In this document: one piece after another, positions 1 through 12,400 of the stretch
Layout: every line of letters starts with the position of its first letter
How positions within the stretch are numbered: position 1 is the first letter of the stretch
NCBI RefSeq assembly: GCF_022458985.1
Contig: NC_061774.1
Coordinates: forward strand, 8,298,616-8,362,615
DNA: 64,000 nucleotides
Direction: 5' to 3'
From: Mugil cephalus
Lineage: Eukaryota; Chordata; Actinopteri; Mugiliformes; Mugilidae
Translations under genes and position numbers: made by a program
The notes under the pieces: model-generated
What the model saw: only the letters and a program-made list of their open reading frames with translations
What the model was told of the DNA's origin: nothing
Databases searched by the model: none

Positions 1-514
1 CTTTAAAGAGCTACTTTGAGGTTTCCAAATCAAGCTAATGTATAGAAACAATATGTATATACATTTACAGGGTACATAGGCATCTGGATTTATTTTAGTC
101 CTTTTAGTAGTTAGCTGTAAGTATCCATTTGACAAATTTCTATCCTCTTCTGCTAATGTCTACTGTGGTGTAATGCAGGGCTCCACATTAGGCCCAATGT
201 ATTTTCCTTATAACTGCTTCAACTGGGGTGTAAAAAATAATTACGAAGCAAAATATATCTTCAGTCTGTCTTGAATAGCCTCATTCTTATGGACAACATT
301 TTCCTTCAACTAAAATGACAACAAATTAGTAAATGTATGCCACAAATATAGGCGTCATTCATGAGATTAAATTAAAAAAAAAAAGACATGTCAGTTCAAG
401 ATTAGCTGTCATTTTTCATTTTAGGCCAAGAATTTAAATAAAACATTTGCATCTTACCACTATTATCTACTGTCCAGCTGTATAGCATCTCTATTCCATT
501 TTGTAATAAATAAG

Positions 515-575
515 CTACTATGGCCAAGCAATTTCCCTTGTGGATCATTAAAGTCTGTCTAAGTAAATCTAATGT
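515..575 (+). repeat. non-LTR retrotransposon-like tail fragment
   Basis: The segment around TTCCCTTGTGGATCATTAAA, followed by GTCTGTCTAAGTAAA, matches a second copy at 36895-36950 and resembles the common fish LINE/SINE 3' end (TTCCC...GGATCAATAAAGT). Family assignment is from memory of fish repeats. Confidence 0.5.
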
Positions 576-957
576 AAGTTGCAATCATCATCATTTTCAT
601 ACTACAAGCACAGACACATAAGTATGAGCCTTGCAACAGTCTGGGTTGTATAAACTTTCATACTGGTTAAAGGTTCTTCTCTGGCTTGGAATTTTTGTTC
701 TGCTTTTGAAGAACTACATTTCTATGGACACACAAGATTGTGCGTCTCATTCATGTCTAGTCTGAGACTGTAAATAAATTCTTGGCAACAAACGGCATCG
801 GAATAAAAATATTTGTTTTTATTGTAAGAAGTATGTGTCATGGACCAATGCCACATACCATATTGTTTGAAATTGTTTATATTGTTTGATCCTCATGCTT
901 AGATCAACATGAACAAGATGTTAGTCATCTAGGTCATGTTATATCCAAATAGCATTT

Positions 958-1160
958 TAAAAAGGCAACTAGACTTCTAAAGGTTTTTTTTTTTAGAAGA
1001 CTTATCCAAATGACTTCTTCAGCTCTAAGGGACTGGTGAGAAGTTTGAAGATTAAACAGGAAACTCTGTGGGAAAACCCCATCAGAAACTTCACGTGTTT
1101 CTGTACACAACCTGAAACCGGTGCAAATAATGTCCATTAATGGCTGGATACTTAACTATC
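958..1160 (+). repeat. dispersed teleost repeat, copy 1
   Basis: Begins with AAAAAGGCAACTAGACTTCT and includes CATCAGAAACTT, GAAACCGGTG and GGCTGGATACTTA blocks. The same ordered blocks recur at 4540-4690, so both derive from one interspersed element inside the nox1 gene. Confidence 0.6.
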
Positions 1161-1164
1161 GTTG

Positions 1165-1426
1165 ATGGGGGGCTATTTGTCCCTGTCTTCTTTTCCTATG
1201 AATGGTGCTCTAATGAGCCATTAACAGTCAGAGGTTCCAGTCTCAGTCACTGGTGTGAGACAGGTTGAAACTTCTTGGGGACAGAAGTTAAGACTGTGTT
1301 GTAAATTGATGGCAGATTATATCTCAGTCTACTTCCTCTGTTAAGAGAAGGTTTTTCCAATCAGATAATGGGCCATTAGAGCACCATTCATAAGGTGGAA
1401 GGACAAGGACAAACAGTCCCCTCATA
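1165..1426. mobile_element. foldback/MITE-like element with ~65-bp inverted arms
   Basis: The arm at 1165-1229 and the reverse complement of 1362-1426 share long blocks such as ATGAATGGTGCTCTAATG, plus TTTGTCC..TGTC. The arms flank an unrelated spacer of about 130 bp. No coding capacity is seen. It lies within nox1 intron 9. Confidence 0.65.
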
Positions 1427-1592
1427 AACGGCAGACTCATAATCACTCATCTTCATAATCACATTAGAAGCACTACATTAAACAATAATTAACACAATGT
1501 ATTCTACATAAAAGGTGATCTAGGGCTCAACTGAAATCCTGCTTGTATGATACAATGCTAAAATGAAAAGCATTAAAAGTGGAAGTACTCAC

Positions 1593-4500
1593 TTGGGTCC
1601 CTGAGCTCCCTCTGGCAGGTCTTGCATGATCTGGATGAGTTTGTCGGTCCAGTCCCCGGCCGAGCGGATGTGGACGCTGAAGAAGTCCTCCTCGGGGGCA
1701 GAGGTCATGGTGAACGGGTGCCACTCCAGCTGCGAGATGGACGGGCAGTTGAGGAAGACATACTGACCCACTTCCATTTTGAAGCCATTCTTCACCAGCT
1801 GCAGCTCCAGCACTTTGGACGGTCGCATCACAATCTAAAGAGCAAAGCACACGGGTTTAAGATATCTACAAAAAAAACTGTCTCTCTCGAAGAAGAACTT
1901 TTTACTGGTGGTGCATATAAGGAGCAGAGCCATGAATCAAACATACCTTCCTGTATCTTACAGCCTGAAGGTAACGAACGAAGCGCAGCAGACGCTCAAT
2001 GATATAGAGAATCATTGGACCAATCACCCACATCCAGGTCTGCAGTCAGCAAGAGAAATGTTATTAGTGATAGTTCACTAGTGTAATTTTTATTGTTCTA
2101 GGAGTTGTAGCAATAAAAGTACGAGACGCACCTGTGGAAAGCCTCCCGCAAACTGGGGGACGGGACATTCAGGGATCTTCCCCCACTGGTCAGAGCGGTC
2201 TTTACACAAGGTGACGTTGTGTGGTGGATCTGTTCTCTGCTGGCTCCTCACAATGCGGCTGCAGACAAAAGAGAGAGACAAAATAAACAGGGCTGCAACA
2301 ACGACGGCAAAAACAACATTCAAGTAAAAGAAAAGAAAGCAGACGCCCGTGCTTTACCCAGCTCCGTGGAAGACGAGACCGATGAAGAAGATGATGAAGA
2401 GGTGATGCGTGTACCAGAAGACTTCAAAGTAGCTGCGTCTGATCACCTCCATGGAGGAGGTGATGATGAGGATGAGAGCCAGAGTGATGATGACCCCCGT
2501 GAGGCCGGCGATGGAGGTGAAGGCAAAGTAGGTTGGAATCTGCTGTGGATCCTGAGACGCAAGCAGAAAGTGAGAAGTGAGCATTAAGATGTTTTCAACT
2601 GGGAAGACGTGGACCCCGACGGGCTACGAGCCTCCAGATGTTGGGACATTAAAGCTTCACCTGAACATCACCAGTCCACAGTGAAAGATCTCAACAACTG
2701 TTTGCAACAACTGTGTGCAAACATCCAATTTTGGAGACTTTACTTCAACAGGCCACAGCTAAACCCCCTCTAAAACCAGCACCAGGCTTGGTACAGGAAA
2801 TGTTTCATTTACGCTCACCCAGTGACTCAATTTTATTTTAAATGATGCGCGGTAAACTCTGAGGTGTTATCTTTATTATGTAACAAGGATTGTACAAATA
2901 AAACCTTACAGTCCATTTCATTTAGGTGTGTCTGAGAAATAGGCCTAAGGTTGAATTTTAAAAATAGCAAGTAGACATGTTTTTGAGTGACAGCTACTGG
3001 GATAAAAGGCAAGTAAGTGGTAAGTGGGTGCAGTTGTGGGCGCATACGCGCTGTTTCAACATTCATTTTCATTCCGCGTGACTGAAAGCTTAGCTGGTGA
3101 CTTACGAGGTCTGTGATGCGGATGGGGTTCAGGTAGGTTGTGTTTTCTGTGTCCGCCAGGTTGGAGAGAGCAGTGCTGAGTTCATCATAAACACCTAGTC
3201 TGCTGTTGTTGTACCACTCCAGGTTCAGCAAGTGCGCGATCATGTGAACAGCTGTGAGACACACACACAAAGGAGAATTTATTTCTTGTCCAAAACCTGT
3301 CTTCTGTTTGCAAGAAGTCATTTTTTGTAAGAGTAACGACACAGCAACCAACGGCATCTTAAATTGATCCTGCGTCATTATTGTTTAGTGTCACTATTTT
3401 TTTTGTAACATTTTGACTTGATAACCATATTTGCTGCCATTGTTTTGCCATTTCCCTCTACTTATACCCATTGTGGTTTCACAAGGGGAAGGACTAAAAC
3501 ATGTTTCTTTGACATTCTTGAATAATTTATCTGACAAAAGGAACACATGTAGCTGATCTTAACACAGATTAGCAACTAGTCAGACATGTTTGCACACTGT
3601 GGGGAAAGGAGAAAAGTCACAGTGAGTTTCCTTTTCCTGTTTTGTTTTCACAAAACATTTTTATTTTATTTTTTTTGCATCGGTTAAGATTTACATCTAC
3701 AGCTCTTTTTTAAAAAAAGATAAAATCTGTTGCCTGAAACTCAGTTTTTATCACATTATTGAGCTGAAGTTGAGCAACGTAATGAAAACCACCAACTAAC
3801 TGGCATCAACTGACTGACAGCTAACTGCATGCGCCATTTCACCTGTCATCAATGCGATCATGTACGCCACCAGCTTGTGGAAACTCAGATTCTTGTCGAT
3901 CTGCGACCTCATAGTTCTGCTGCAACACTGAAAAGATAAAAATAAGTGGAAAGTGAGATAAGGCAAAGACGAGTCTCTGGAGCAGAAGCCGCCACCTGTG
4001 CGTCTAATGGGAGACATGAACTGTTGGGAGTTCAAAATATGAAATCAATTTCTGTCCAGTGTCCAAGACAAACAGCTTTCATTATTACTCTGAAATCAAC
4101 GCACTGATGTTGAAATGACTAAAACTTTTTTACAAGTATTTACATATCAAACAATAGGGAACAAAGGAACTTGTCGAACTAGTTGATGACTTGAAAAGGC
4201 TTGACCTGTGAAAGAAATTTGTGTGGGCTGTGGTGCACCACCTCGCCCTGCTGTGACATGAGAGTATCTTGAGCTTACCACGAAGGAGCCTCGGATCAGA
4301 GAGAGCAGGTTCCTGCACACCGGGAGCAGGATCAGCATGCAGTTAAAGTTGAGGACGGCTGCAGGAGCTCTGGCCCAGGCCAAGGCAGACTGGAATAAAT
4401 GGAGGAAATTGCTCATTGTAAAAAAGAAAAGCAGTGCAGGGAAATATAACATGTATTTCATGTAGTGTGCTTAAGGATCATTTCATGCTACTTGTACATT

Positions 4501-5376
4501 ATTTAACTCTTTCTTTATAGCCCCGAATTGGGTTTTAAATAAAGGCAACTGGACTTGAGTTTTGAGTCATAAATGGGACACTGCAGGAAAAAATTCATCA
4601 GAAACTTGCTTGACTCGTTTATGTAAGGACCAGAAACCGGTGAAACTAATTGCCACCAACAGCTGGATACTTAGCTGTTATTAAGGGGAGGGCTGTGGTG
4701 CCTAAACCGCTTGAGAACCACCGCAGACGTGTTTCTCTACAGCCTTCACTACACATTAATCTAATTAGTCACATTACTGATTAATACTATTTAAAAGAAC
4801 ATCCCTAAAAGAAAACCAGTTTAGCAGATCAGATAAAACTTAGTACACATCAGTTTAATTTAAATAACAGTTCTGAAAACAATGGACAAGTAGAAATTAA
4901 CATAACCTTGCTTAATTTTGTTATTTCATTTTTAAACAACTTCATTTCTTGATAGCTTAATTTACACCAGCACCAGAGATTTGACTTTAATTTTTATTTT
5001 TTTTTTAAATTATTATTGTTATATTAGCACATTTACTTATACACCATAGATACTTTCTCCAGGGAATATTTACACATCCCTGTGGAGATGTTAACAATGT
5101 CTTAACTCACCCCCAAAAGATGACGCGTGTAGTAAAACTGTTCCCCCAAGTCATAGAACAGGTAAAACCACACAAAAAGGAAGGTGTTGATGCCCATCCA
5201 CACCACCTGCAAACACAGCGGGGTCACGTTTTCAGCTTTCCATGTTACAAACTACATCAAACTTTCAAAGAGACAATCATGCATACATGTCTGTGCGGAA
5301 AAATAATCTTAATCCTACAAAAGATACTCACCAGCATGAAAGCTGTAAATCCATGATTAACTATCCAGTTCCCCAT
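1593..5376 (-). CDS. nox1: NADPH oxidase 1 (NOX1-type), 5' part, exons 1-9; 3' end off window
   Basis: Membrane flavocytochrome that moves electrons from NADPH through FAD and two haems to oxygen, making superoxide. Exons on the minus strand: 5376-5332, 5206-5111, 4389-4279, 3927-3843, 3251-3106, 2551-2358, 2258-2132, 2039-1947, 1834-1593. All have GT-AG borders, phases agree, and they encode residues 1-379. Start MGNWIVNH matches the family N-terminus. Haem-ligand histidines sit at residues 101, 115, 210 and 223; the FAD-binding HPFT motif is at 338-341. An NVT glycosylation sequon lies at 240-242 in an extracellular loop. Residues around 303-341 (NCPSIS before EWHPFT) resemble NOX1 more than NOX2/CYBB as recalled, and the neighbours xkrx, arl13a and cenpi agree. 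Exon 9 ends in phase 2 at a GTGAGT donor, so the NADPH-binding exons must lie left of base 1. The paralogue call is an inference; membership of the NOX1/2/3 group is certain. Confidence 0.93.
4540..4690 (+). repeat. dispersed teleost repeat, copy 2
   Basis: Shares AAAGGCAACTGGACTT, CATCAGAAACTT, CCAGAAACCGGTG and CAGCTGGATACTTAGCTG with the copy at 958-1160 in the same order. It lies in nox1 intron 2. Confidence 0.6.
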
Positions 5377-5755
5377 GTTGAGCACTTTAGCTGGACTCTG
5401 AATGCATCTCCAGTTTGCCCGTTCGTCTTAATTTATACCTCCTGCTCAGACTCCTCCCACCCTTCAGGTGTGCTCACCGGTGAAGAGGCACAAGGAAACA
5501 AAAACTTTGGCGAGTGCAGCAGCAGCAGAGCTGTCCCTCTTGGGAGTTGAGTGACCACATTCCAGTCGTCTGGAAACCGACGTTGGATCAACTTCAGGCA
5601 GGGACAGCGGGAATGAGGAAGTGTTTGTTACACCTTAGGAAACCTAACCCTTCAGGTTGGTGACGTAGCTAGCTGGATAGGGAAAATAATGTTTCATTGT
5701 GTGTTTGGCAAGAATAATGGAAAAAGAGAGATGTTTTTTTTTTTTTGGACATCAT
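5377..5755 (-). promoter_or_regulatory. nox1 5' flank with TATA box at 5431-5437
   Basis: On the minus strand TATAAAT (5437-5431) stands about 60 nt before the nox1 ATG, which predicts transcription starting near 5407 and a leader of about 30 nt. The ATG context (AACATGG) is good. A six-codon ORF (5407-5387) lies at the predicted start site and may or may not be included in the mRNA. The start site is inferred. Confidence 0.5.
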
Positions 5756-6499
5756 TTTATTCAATGTTCAAGTAATGTAATAGTAGTCAAGGCACAGTAT
5801 CAACCAACAGGACAAAACATAAAAAATAAAGCACTTCAATAAAGGCGGAGCTTATGTAGTGTCGGTTTTGTTAAATGCAATTAAATCTGAATGAACATAT
5901 TCACTAAACTATTTAACAGAGTATTCCCACCAATTCTTTTTTTTCTTTTTTTTTGCACTAAACTTTTCTCATATTATTATTATTAATTATCAAGGCAACC
6001 AGACTGGACAGTGAACAACAAAAGGCATTCATCACAGCAGCTGGGTGTAAGGAAGAAAAATGAACGTTCCTCTGACCTTTTCATTCCCTCCTGCTCTTCT
6101 TTTTTCTTTTTTCTTTTTCGTAAGTGCAGATGCAAACATGTGCAAAGGGGCTTTCACACGTGAAAACCCGGAAAGGAAGTAAACTGGGCACGTAGCGGTC
6201 AGTGTTGTAGGCACTTCAGACACACTTGGCACGTTTCCCTCACACCTGGCTCAGTGCTGCTCCCTCAACAGAGGCCTTTGTGCACAACTCATGCTACATT
6301 CTTTGGTATTCAGAGGCCTCGTGGTGCCCTTAGTGTATATAATTGTCCTCGATAACGACATGAGGAGTCGCCATCGGGACCGTGGATTAGTGAAGTTTCG
6401 TGCACTTAAGAGACGAGGGAAAATTTGTTCTCGAGCACATCGTGTTAACCTCTTGATCATGAGCGCACCCCCAGCGTCAATACCGAGTCGAGGCCATTC
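5756..6499 (-). other. xkrx 3' UTR with poly(A) signal
   Basis: Downstream of the xkrx stop on the minus strand. An AATAAA hexamer (5761-5756, minus strand) is the first good poly(A) signal seen and would give a 3' UTR of about 740 nt. The region is A/T-rich with homopolymer runs at about 5734-5746 and 5936-5955. Confidence 0.45.
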
Positions 6500-9400
6500 T
6501 CACGCCGCCTCCATCATGTCTTCAACGATGGCCGTCTCCCGCTCCCCCAGCTCGTTGGTGGGGTCAAAAGGTTGCGAGTTTTGAGGGTCCAGCAGCTCCA
6601 GGGGCTCCTCCGACACCAGCACCATGGTGGCGGCCGTGGAGTACGAGGGTGTCTTCCCCCGCTTCCCCCTCTCTCCGCGCCCCCCTTTACGGCAGCAGAT
6701 GCAGCGCAGGCAGTCGTGGACGTTGTGCTTGAAGAGGCGCCTGCAGGGGTGGAAGAACTGGTAGAAGAGGAGCATGAAGAGCACGGCCAAGCTGTAGCAG
6801 ATCACCAGCTGGACGACCAGCAACGGGGCGCACACGTACTCGTAGAAGTCCGACTTGAAGAAGTACCAAAGCGTGATGAGGAGGAGGTTCTCCACGAAGC
6901 GGCTGCTGTAGTACAAAGCCAGGCGATCCCAGTGCTGCTTTTTCTCGATGAGCTCCCGGTGGTTGAGGTCGAGCTGCACGGCCGACCAGCAGAAGACGTT
7001 GATGCAGGCGTACAGCAGCGTGAACATGCACAGCACCACTACGGTGTCCAGCTTGGTGAAGTCCTTCTCCACGCCCTCAGTCAGCGAGCCTTTCCTGACC
7101 CAGAACTCAGCCCAGGGGAGGAAGAAGAAGAAGAGCAGGTTGACCATGCCGACGAGGATGACCCAGTGCGTGAGCGCCGTGCTGAAGAGGACCAGAGCGG
7201 TGACACGCGTGGCGATCTCCAGCCCTCTCCACACGATCATGCACAGGTAGGCGGCAGGACGCAGCCGCACCTTGTAGTCGTCGAATCTGATCTGGATCGC
7301 CAGGACGCTGCACACGAGAGCCCCGTATGTGATGGAGATCAGCGTGATGACCATCAGGGTCACTGTGGACATGGACAGAAGCCATCTGTTAGACAAACAT
7401 CCACAGCAACACTAGACCGATCAAAAAGGTTCAATCAAAAGGGGTTAAAACCCTGAGGTCACTCTGGCCATCAATCTGAATAACTCTGATCATGTAAAGC
7501 GAACAAGAAATAATTAAGACTAAATGCAGCGTTCAGGTGCTTCAGGTGTGCTTTTGATCTGTTCAGAGTGAATCAAGACCGTTCATTTGCTATAAATGTG
7601 TCTGTTCATCAGGTTTCAGTTGGGATAGTGAAAGTGTTATCAGGGCTAAGTTAACAAGACGTTTGATAGCTGTGAGATTCTCAACTCAGGATGAATCCCC
7701 ATTGTTTTTCCTCTAGTGCCACCATCAGGTCAAAATGTTACATTGTCCAAAAACAGTATATTACAGTACACCTGGTTAACATTCATATCAGAAGTCAAAT
7801 TACTCTCATAAAAAAGGAATCAACTCATGGCAAGACTGAAGGTTTCAAAGGAGACCAGTTTGTATCGAGAAAAAAAACAACAAAAAACAAAAAAACACAT
7901 CAAAGCACTGAATTTACTGTGAAAAGCAGCGAAACTCGAGGCTGCTCATTGTGTCTCAGAGGATGATTAGCACCTCGAAACCACTTCCCATGAGTGGAAA
8001 CACATGGAAACTGTTCAGGATGGGCTACAAAGAGAAGATACTCGGAAAAAAAAAAAAAAAATCTTATTTACAGATGAAGTTAAGTTTGGGATTGGTGGCA
8101 GTAAACAGACTGGTGTATGGAAGCAGCAGTGTATCATACACACAGTAAAACCATCTGATGGGACATGTTGGACACCTACAACGTGAACAGACTCCACCCT
8201 GATCAAGTAGAAGTAGGACTTCAATGTCCAGTCAGATATGCTACAACCTTTGGTTTGCATCTTTGTGGATAAATAACGGATCAAACACACAGGTTTTACA
8301 GCAACTTGATGAAGACCAGAGAGGACCAACAAGTGCAGACGGTCATGGACCCTACTGAGATACACTGCTACTGATATCACAATAACCTGTATATTTAGTA
8401 GTATATTTAAAAATTGTATGTTTTTATAGATATTAATGTAATATAGATATGTTTTTCTATATTTATATGGAACAGAACAAATGATGATGCAAACTGAGGA
8501 ATAAAAAGAAAAGGCATTTACTTCTTTTTGTCTTGTTTTTTGGTTTATAATCATTATTTCTGTCTTTGTATGCACAAATCATTACATGTTTTATACACGT
8601 TTGAAATAAATGAATTCATTCATTCTCTTATGGATCATGAGTTATTAGATTTGAACAAACCTTTCTCCATTTTTTGCTAAAACTGTAGAGCTCAGAAGAA
8701 GATGTATTTTTTGATGCCTGATGTCAATGAAGTTAACGTGCTAACGAATGCTGCAGCTTGTTAAGCTCAGGTGTAAGTACAGCTGCACAGAGCTGCTAGC
8801 ATGGCTGCTAACTCTCTTCATGTTTCATTCAAGGCTATTTTAAAATCCTTATTTGAGTGCATTTACACAAACTTAAAGACCTGCCCACCTTTGTCATTTT
8901 TTAATTTAACTTTTTTTAAGACACCCATACTCTGGAAGAGCAGGTTGAAACCTCAGTGATTCTTACATCTTATAGGGAGGACGTATTTCTCCTGAATGGT
9001 GGCGTACAGCTGCAGAGTCAGCTGAGGCGTGGAGCCCAGGAAAGCCTGGATGACGGCCGTGCGTTTGAAGGCGTTCCTGTGCATGGCCAGAATGCGCTCC
9101 GACTGTCCGATCTCCCACTCCATGGGTGTCCCACGCCCCTTCTTCAGGCTGATCTTTCTGGAGATGGTGACGTACGGCTCCTCCTGCTTACCTGCCTTGA
9201 AATAGACCACCAGGGCCTCAACGCACCTGAGGAAATCAGAGAGGAGGGAGTGAGGCTGAGGTAATATTTTCACACCAACAGAGGGCAGTGTAATGTTACA
9301 TTTATGTTAGAGGAAACCACGACGGGAGGCGTAGTGTGTGTGTGTGTGTGTTGAAACATCAACATTAATCATCGCTTTGTGACCATGTAAGGGTAACAGA

Positions 9401-12400
9401 GGTAGGTTAAGCAAACACATGAGTGAAATGTGAGTCAGATGCCCGTTGTTGCAGTTTGATTTTAGAACTTAAGAAATCTGACATTTAGGGACAGTGACAA
9501 AACACCGCTCTAATTTCATGTAATAAACAGACGCGTCTTTGTAAATCACAGCTAAACAAACACAAACAGGGCAATAAGGCTCCAGCAGAGGGCAGTCAGA
9601 AGACAGAAGGGCATGAACGACCCACTGAAGATTTCAGGGTGTGGTAACGTTTGCAAGGTAAATGCTCTCTGTGGTCGGTCAGGAGGGAAGTCGACACCAC
9701 TCATGAGGAAAGAAACCGGTTTTACACTGAAAGGGGGTTTTCTAAGAAGTGAAGACTGTTTACTTTCAATCAAGTGTGTGTATCTTGAACAAATATCAAC
9801 ATAAAACCTTAAAATGGGAAATCACCAAAACCGGAAGAACCGAAAGTTTTCAACTCAACAAAATGTCAAAACTGAATAATTCTGAATGATATTCGACTGA
9901 AGTCAAACATGCTTCACATCTGTATTCAGCTCACAACGCCCAAGCGCTCCGAGGCCCCCGCTGCAGCACTAAATCTCACATCACTGTGCTGGAATGCATT
10001 TCCAGGCGCTGTTGCTTCAGCTGCTTCTGGTAGCGAAACTGTAGCGTGGGACATCTCCCCGGCCGTCCTCCCTGAACTGTGTTTGACCCAAACTTTGGAG
10101 GCCGGGCAAGAGAAACCTCGTCCTTATTCACAGGAAGCCACCTATCTTCACACACATCATTTTATTCTTCATGCTGTTAGTTAGGGGACATTCAGCTTTA
10201 GTAACAGGGAAAGGCACAAAAACCTGATTTACTAATAGCCATTCCTTGGAAATCTGACAGCGCAGTGTACTCAGTATTCAGGACGATGATACTGAACACC
10301 AGCCAACGTGCACTTAGGAGACTGTCTAACGACTGCAAGGCAGACTGAATTTCACTTAGGGTAGGAATAAAAGGCGTGCCAGAAGAATGCATTAGCCAAG
10401 AGGATCAATACGCTGAATTCCAAAGGCAGCATCTTATGGATTTATAAAAAGGAAACACAGGCAGCCGTGCTGTACGGTGTTTGTCTAAACATGCAATCTG
10501 TTCCTGCGGTGTTTGAAACAGCAGCATCGTGTGACAAATACCTTCCAAAAGAAGAGGAACTGCTTTTTCAAACAAGCACCTAGAATGACTGATACTCTCT
10601 GCTTATAGGGCAACGCGGCAGGAAATCCGACAGCTCTTTAGCAAGACCATCCTGTTTTGGCCACTGGGGATGCCATTAGGCTCACAGGCATGGCCTTTCT
10701 AACACACAACATTAAAGCTACGCGTGCTGAGACTGGCCCAACCTGACACTGTAATTATCCGGTGTGTCTCTGTTTTTGGAAATGGCGAACAAGTCAGAAC
10801 AAAGTTCTCCTGGAAGCAGACAACCCTGAATAGGGAATCTGATTTCATGTTGACTGTGTGGATCCTTCTCAGAAAAAATAGCATATACCCATGTAGTTAT
10901 CTGTAAACATTATGAGTTAAAATTCCTTCGATTCCAGATATGGCATGTTTGACCATGCAGCCACAAGATCCGCAATTACGCCATCCCCAAGTTACACAGG
11001 AAGCCTCCCATCTGAGGCAAGAAGGAGCAGAGGTGATTTGTTCAGGGCACCACAGAAACAGAATAAGAAGAACTGGAAATGAAACAGACGAACAGAGCAG
11101 ATCGATCTGAGCTTTAGCCACAATCTCAATGTTTGTTTCCTGGACTCACTCCTGCATTAAAAGATGTGACAGATGATCACAGCAGCGAGCGTTTACATCA
11201 GAGGTACAGCCAGCTTGGCTGCACAGACCAGAAAGTACTTCGAGATTGCCTGCTGTGTTCCACTCCCTGGCTTAACCAGAGCGTTCCTAGGTGCACAGGA
11301 TCAAAAGGAAGCAGACTGATAGGGGCTGCTTTTAGTTTAAAGCTACTCGCATTCTTCTGCAGCACCATCACACTTATCTGATCTTCTCTTCAGTCTATCT
11401 GCGCTTCTTAAGGAAACGGAATCTTACAGCTTCAAAATTTGGGGCTCAAGTAGAAAACAAAAAGCAGAATGTGCTCATTTTTTCCTCCTCATTACAAACT
11501 TGAGAATGAAATCTTTTATTTTTTTATCATATTTGTTCTTTAATGTCTCCTGCACACACAATATCAGTGATTAGCCGACATGAACTTGTTTTGGGTAGCT
11601 TAAGCATATTTGTGTTTTATCTGGACAGTTTTTCTTTTGTACGTATCAGAGAATAAAACCAATCAATGCTTCTTCTGGGGCGTCTATTGCAGCACCACAG
11701 TGATATATATAGATCATTTCTCTGATACATAACATCTACAGTTGTGTTTCATTTTTTGGTTCAATTTAAACCAGTTTGTTACATTTTACATGTCACTGCA
11801 GGCTAGAAATGAGTGACGCTGTTTTAAAAACCGTCTCCCTGAGCGTACTGTACATTTGATTAATCAGGAGACTGCGGTTCCTGAACGTTCCCTCCAACAC
11901 CTTACTGTCAGTAGGAGGAAGCTGATGTTTACAGCGTGCGTAATCCCACTAAATTTGATACATCCGAGGCCTTATCTCTTTGTCTTTGCAGCCTCTTGAG
12001 AACGAAACCACCCACCAGACAAATAAATCCGCTGCCACCACAGCAGGTTCCTCATAGCAAATGTGGTGGAAGTGTGAATGCGCCCTGGCTTTCAGCTACA
12101 TCATTGTTGTGGTAAACTACGGGCAGGCTAAAAATGCCCCCACCATGCAGAGCTGCAGGTGGTCTATCTGACTCATTCATTGGGGTTTTATCTCAAATGT
12201 GGAAACTGTAAAACTGAAGGGTGTCGTGTCGTGTTATACTGACCCGATATGTGAGGCTCTTGAAGCCAAAATAGCAGAACGGGTAAAGCAGGAAGTGCAG
12301 ATCCTTTGAGCTGACACAATGATGAGAGTTCAAATGAAACGGTTGGCTCAGGGCCGAAGATAAGATCACTTTCGTCATTTTAATACAGAGGGCTGAGTGG

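Larger units (their letters stand above)
1..1592 (-). other. nox1 intron 9, partial; repeat-rich, no exon seen
   Basis: No NADPH-binding exon (GPFG or cysteine-glycine-proline type motifs) was found on either strand. The stretch holds a LINE-like tail at about 515-575, a dispersed teleost repeat at about 958-1160, and a foldback element at 1165-1426. The rest is AT-rich intron sequence. Confidence 0.7.

Noticed and set aside
2219..2587. Acidic 122-codon open frame on the plus strand
   Set aside because: Antisense shadow of nox1 exons 6 and 7.
7363..7385. Alternative acceptor for xkrx exon 3 after TCTAACAG
   Set aside because: It would break the phase with the exon 2 donor and add residues not matched in the family.
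6572..7456. 294-codon open frame on the plus strand
   Set aside because: Exact antisense of the GC-rich xkrx exon 3; composition is acidic/low complexity with no family similarity.
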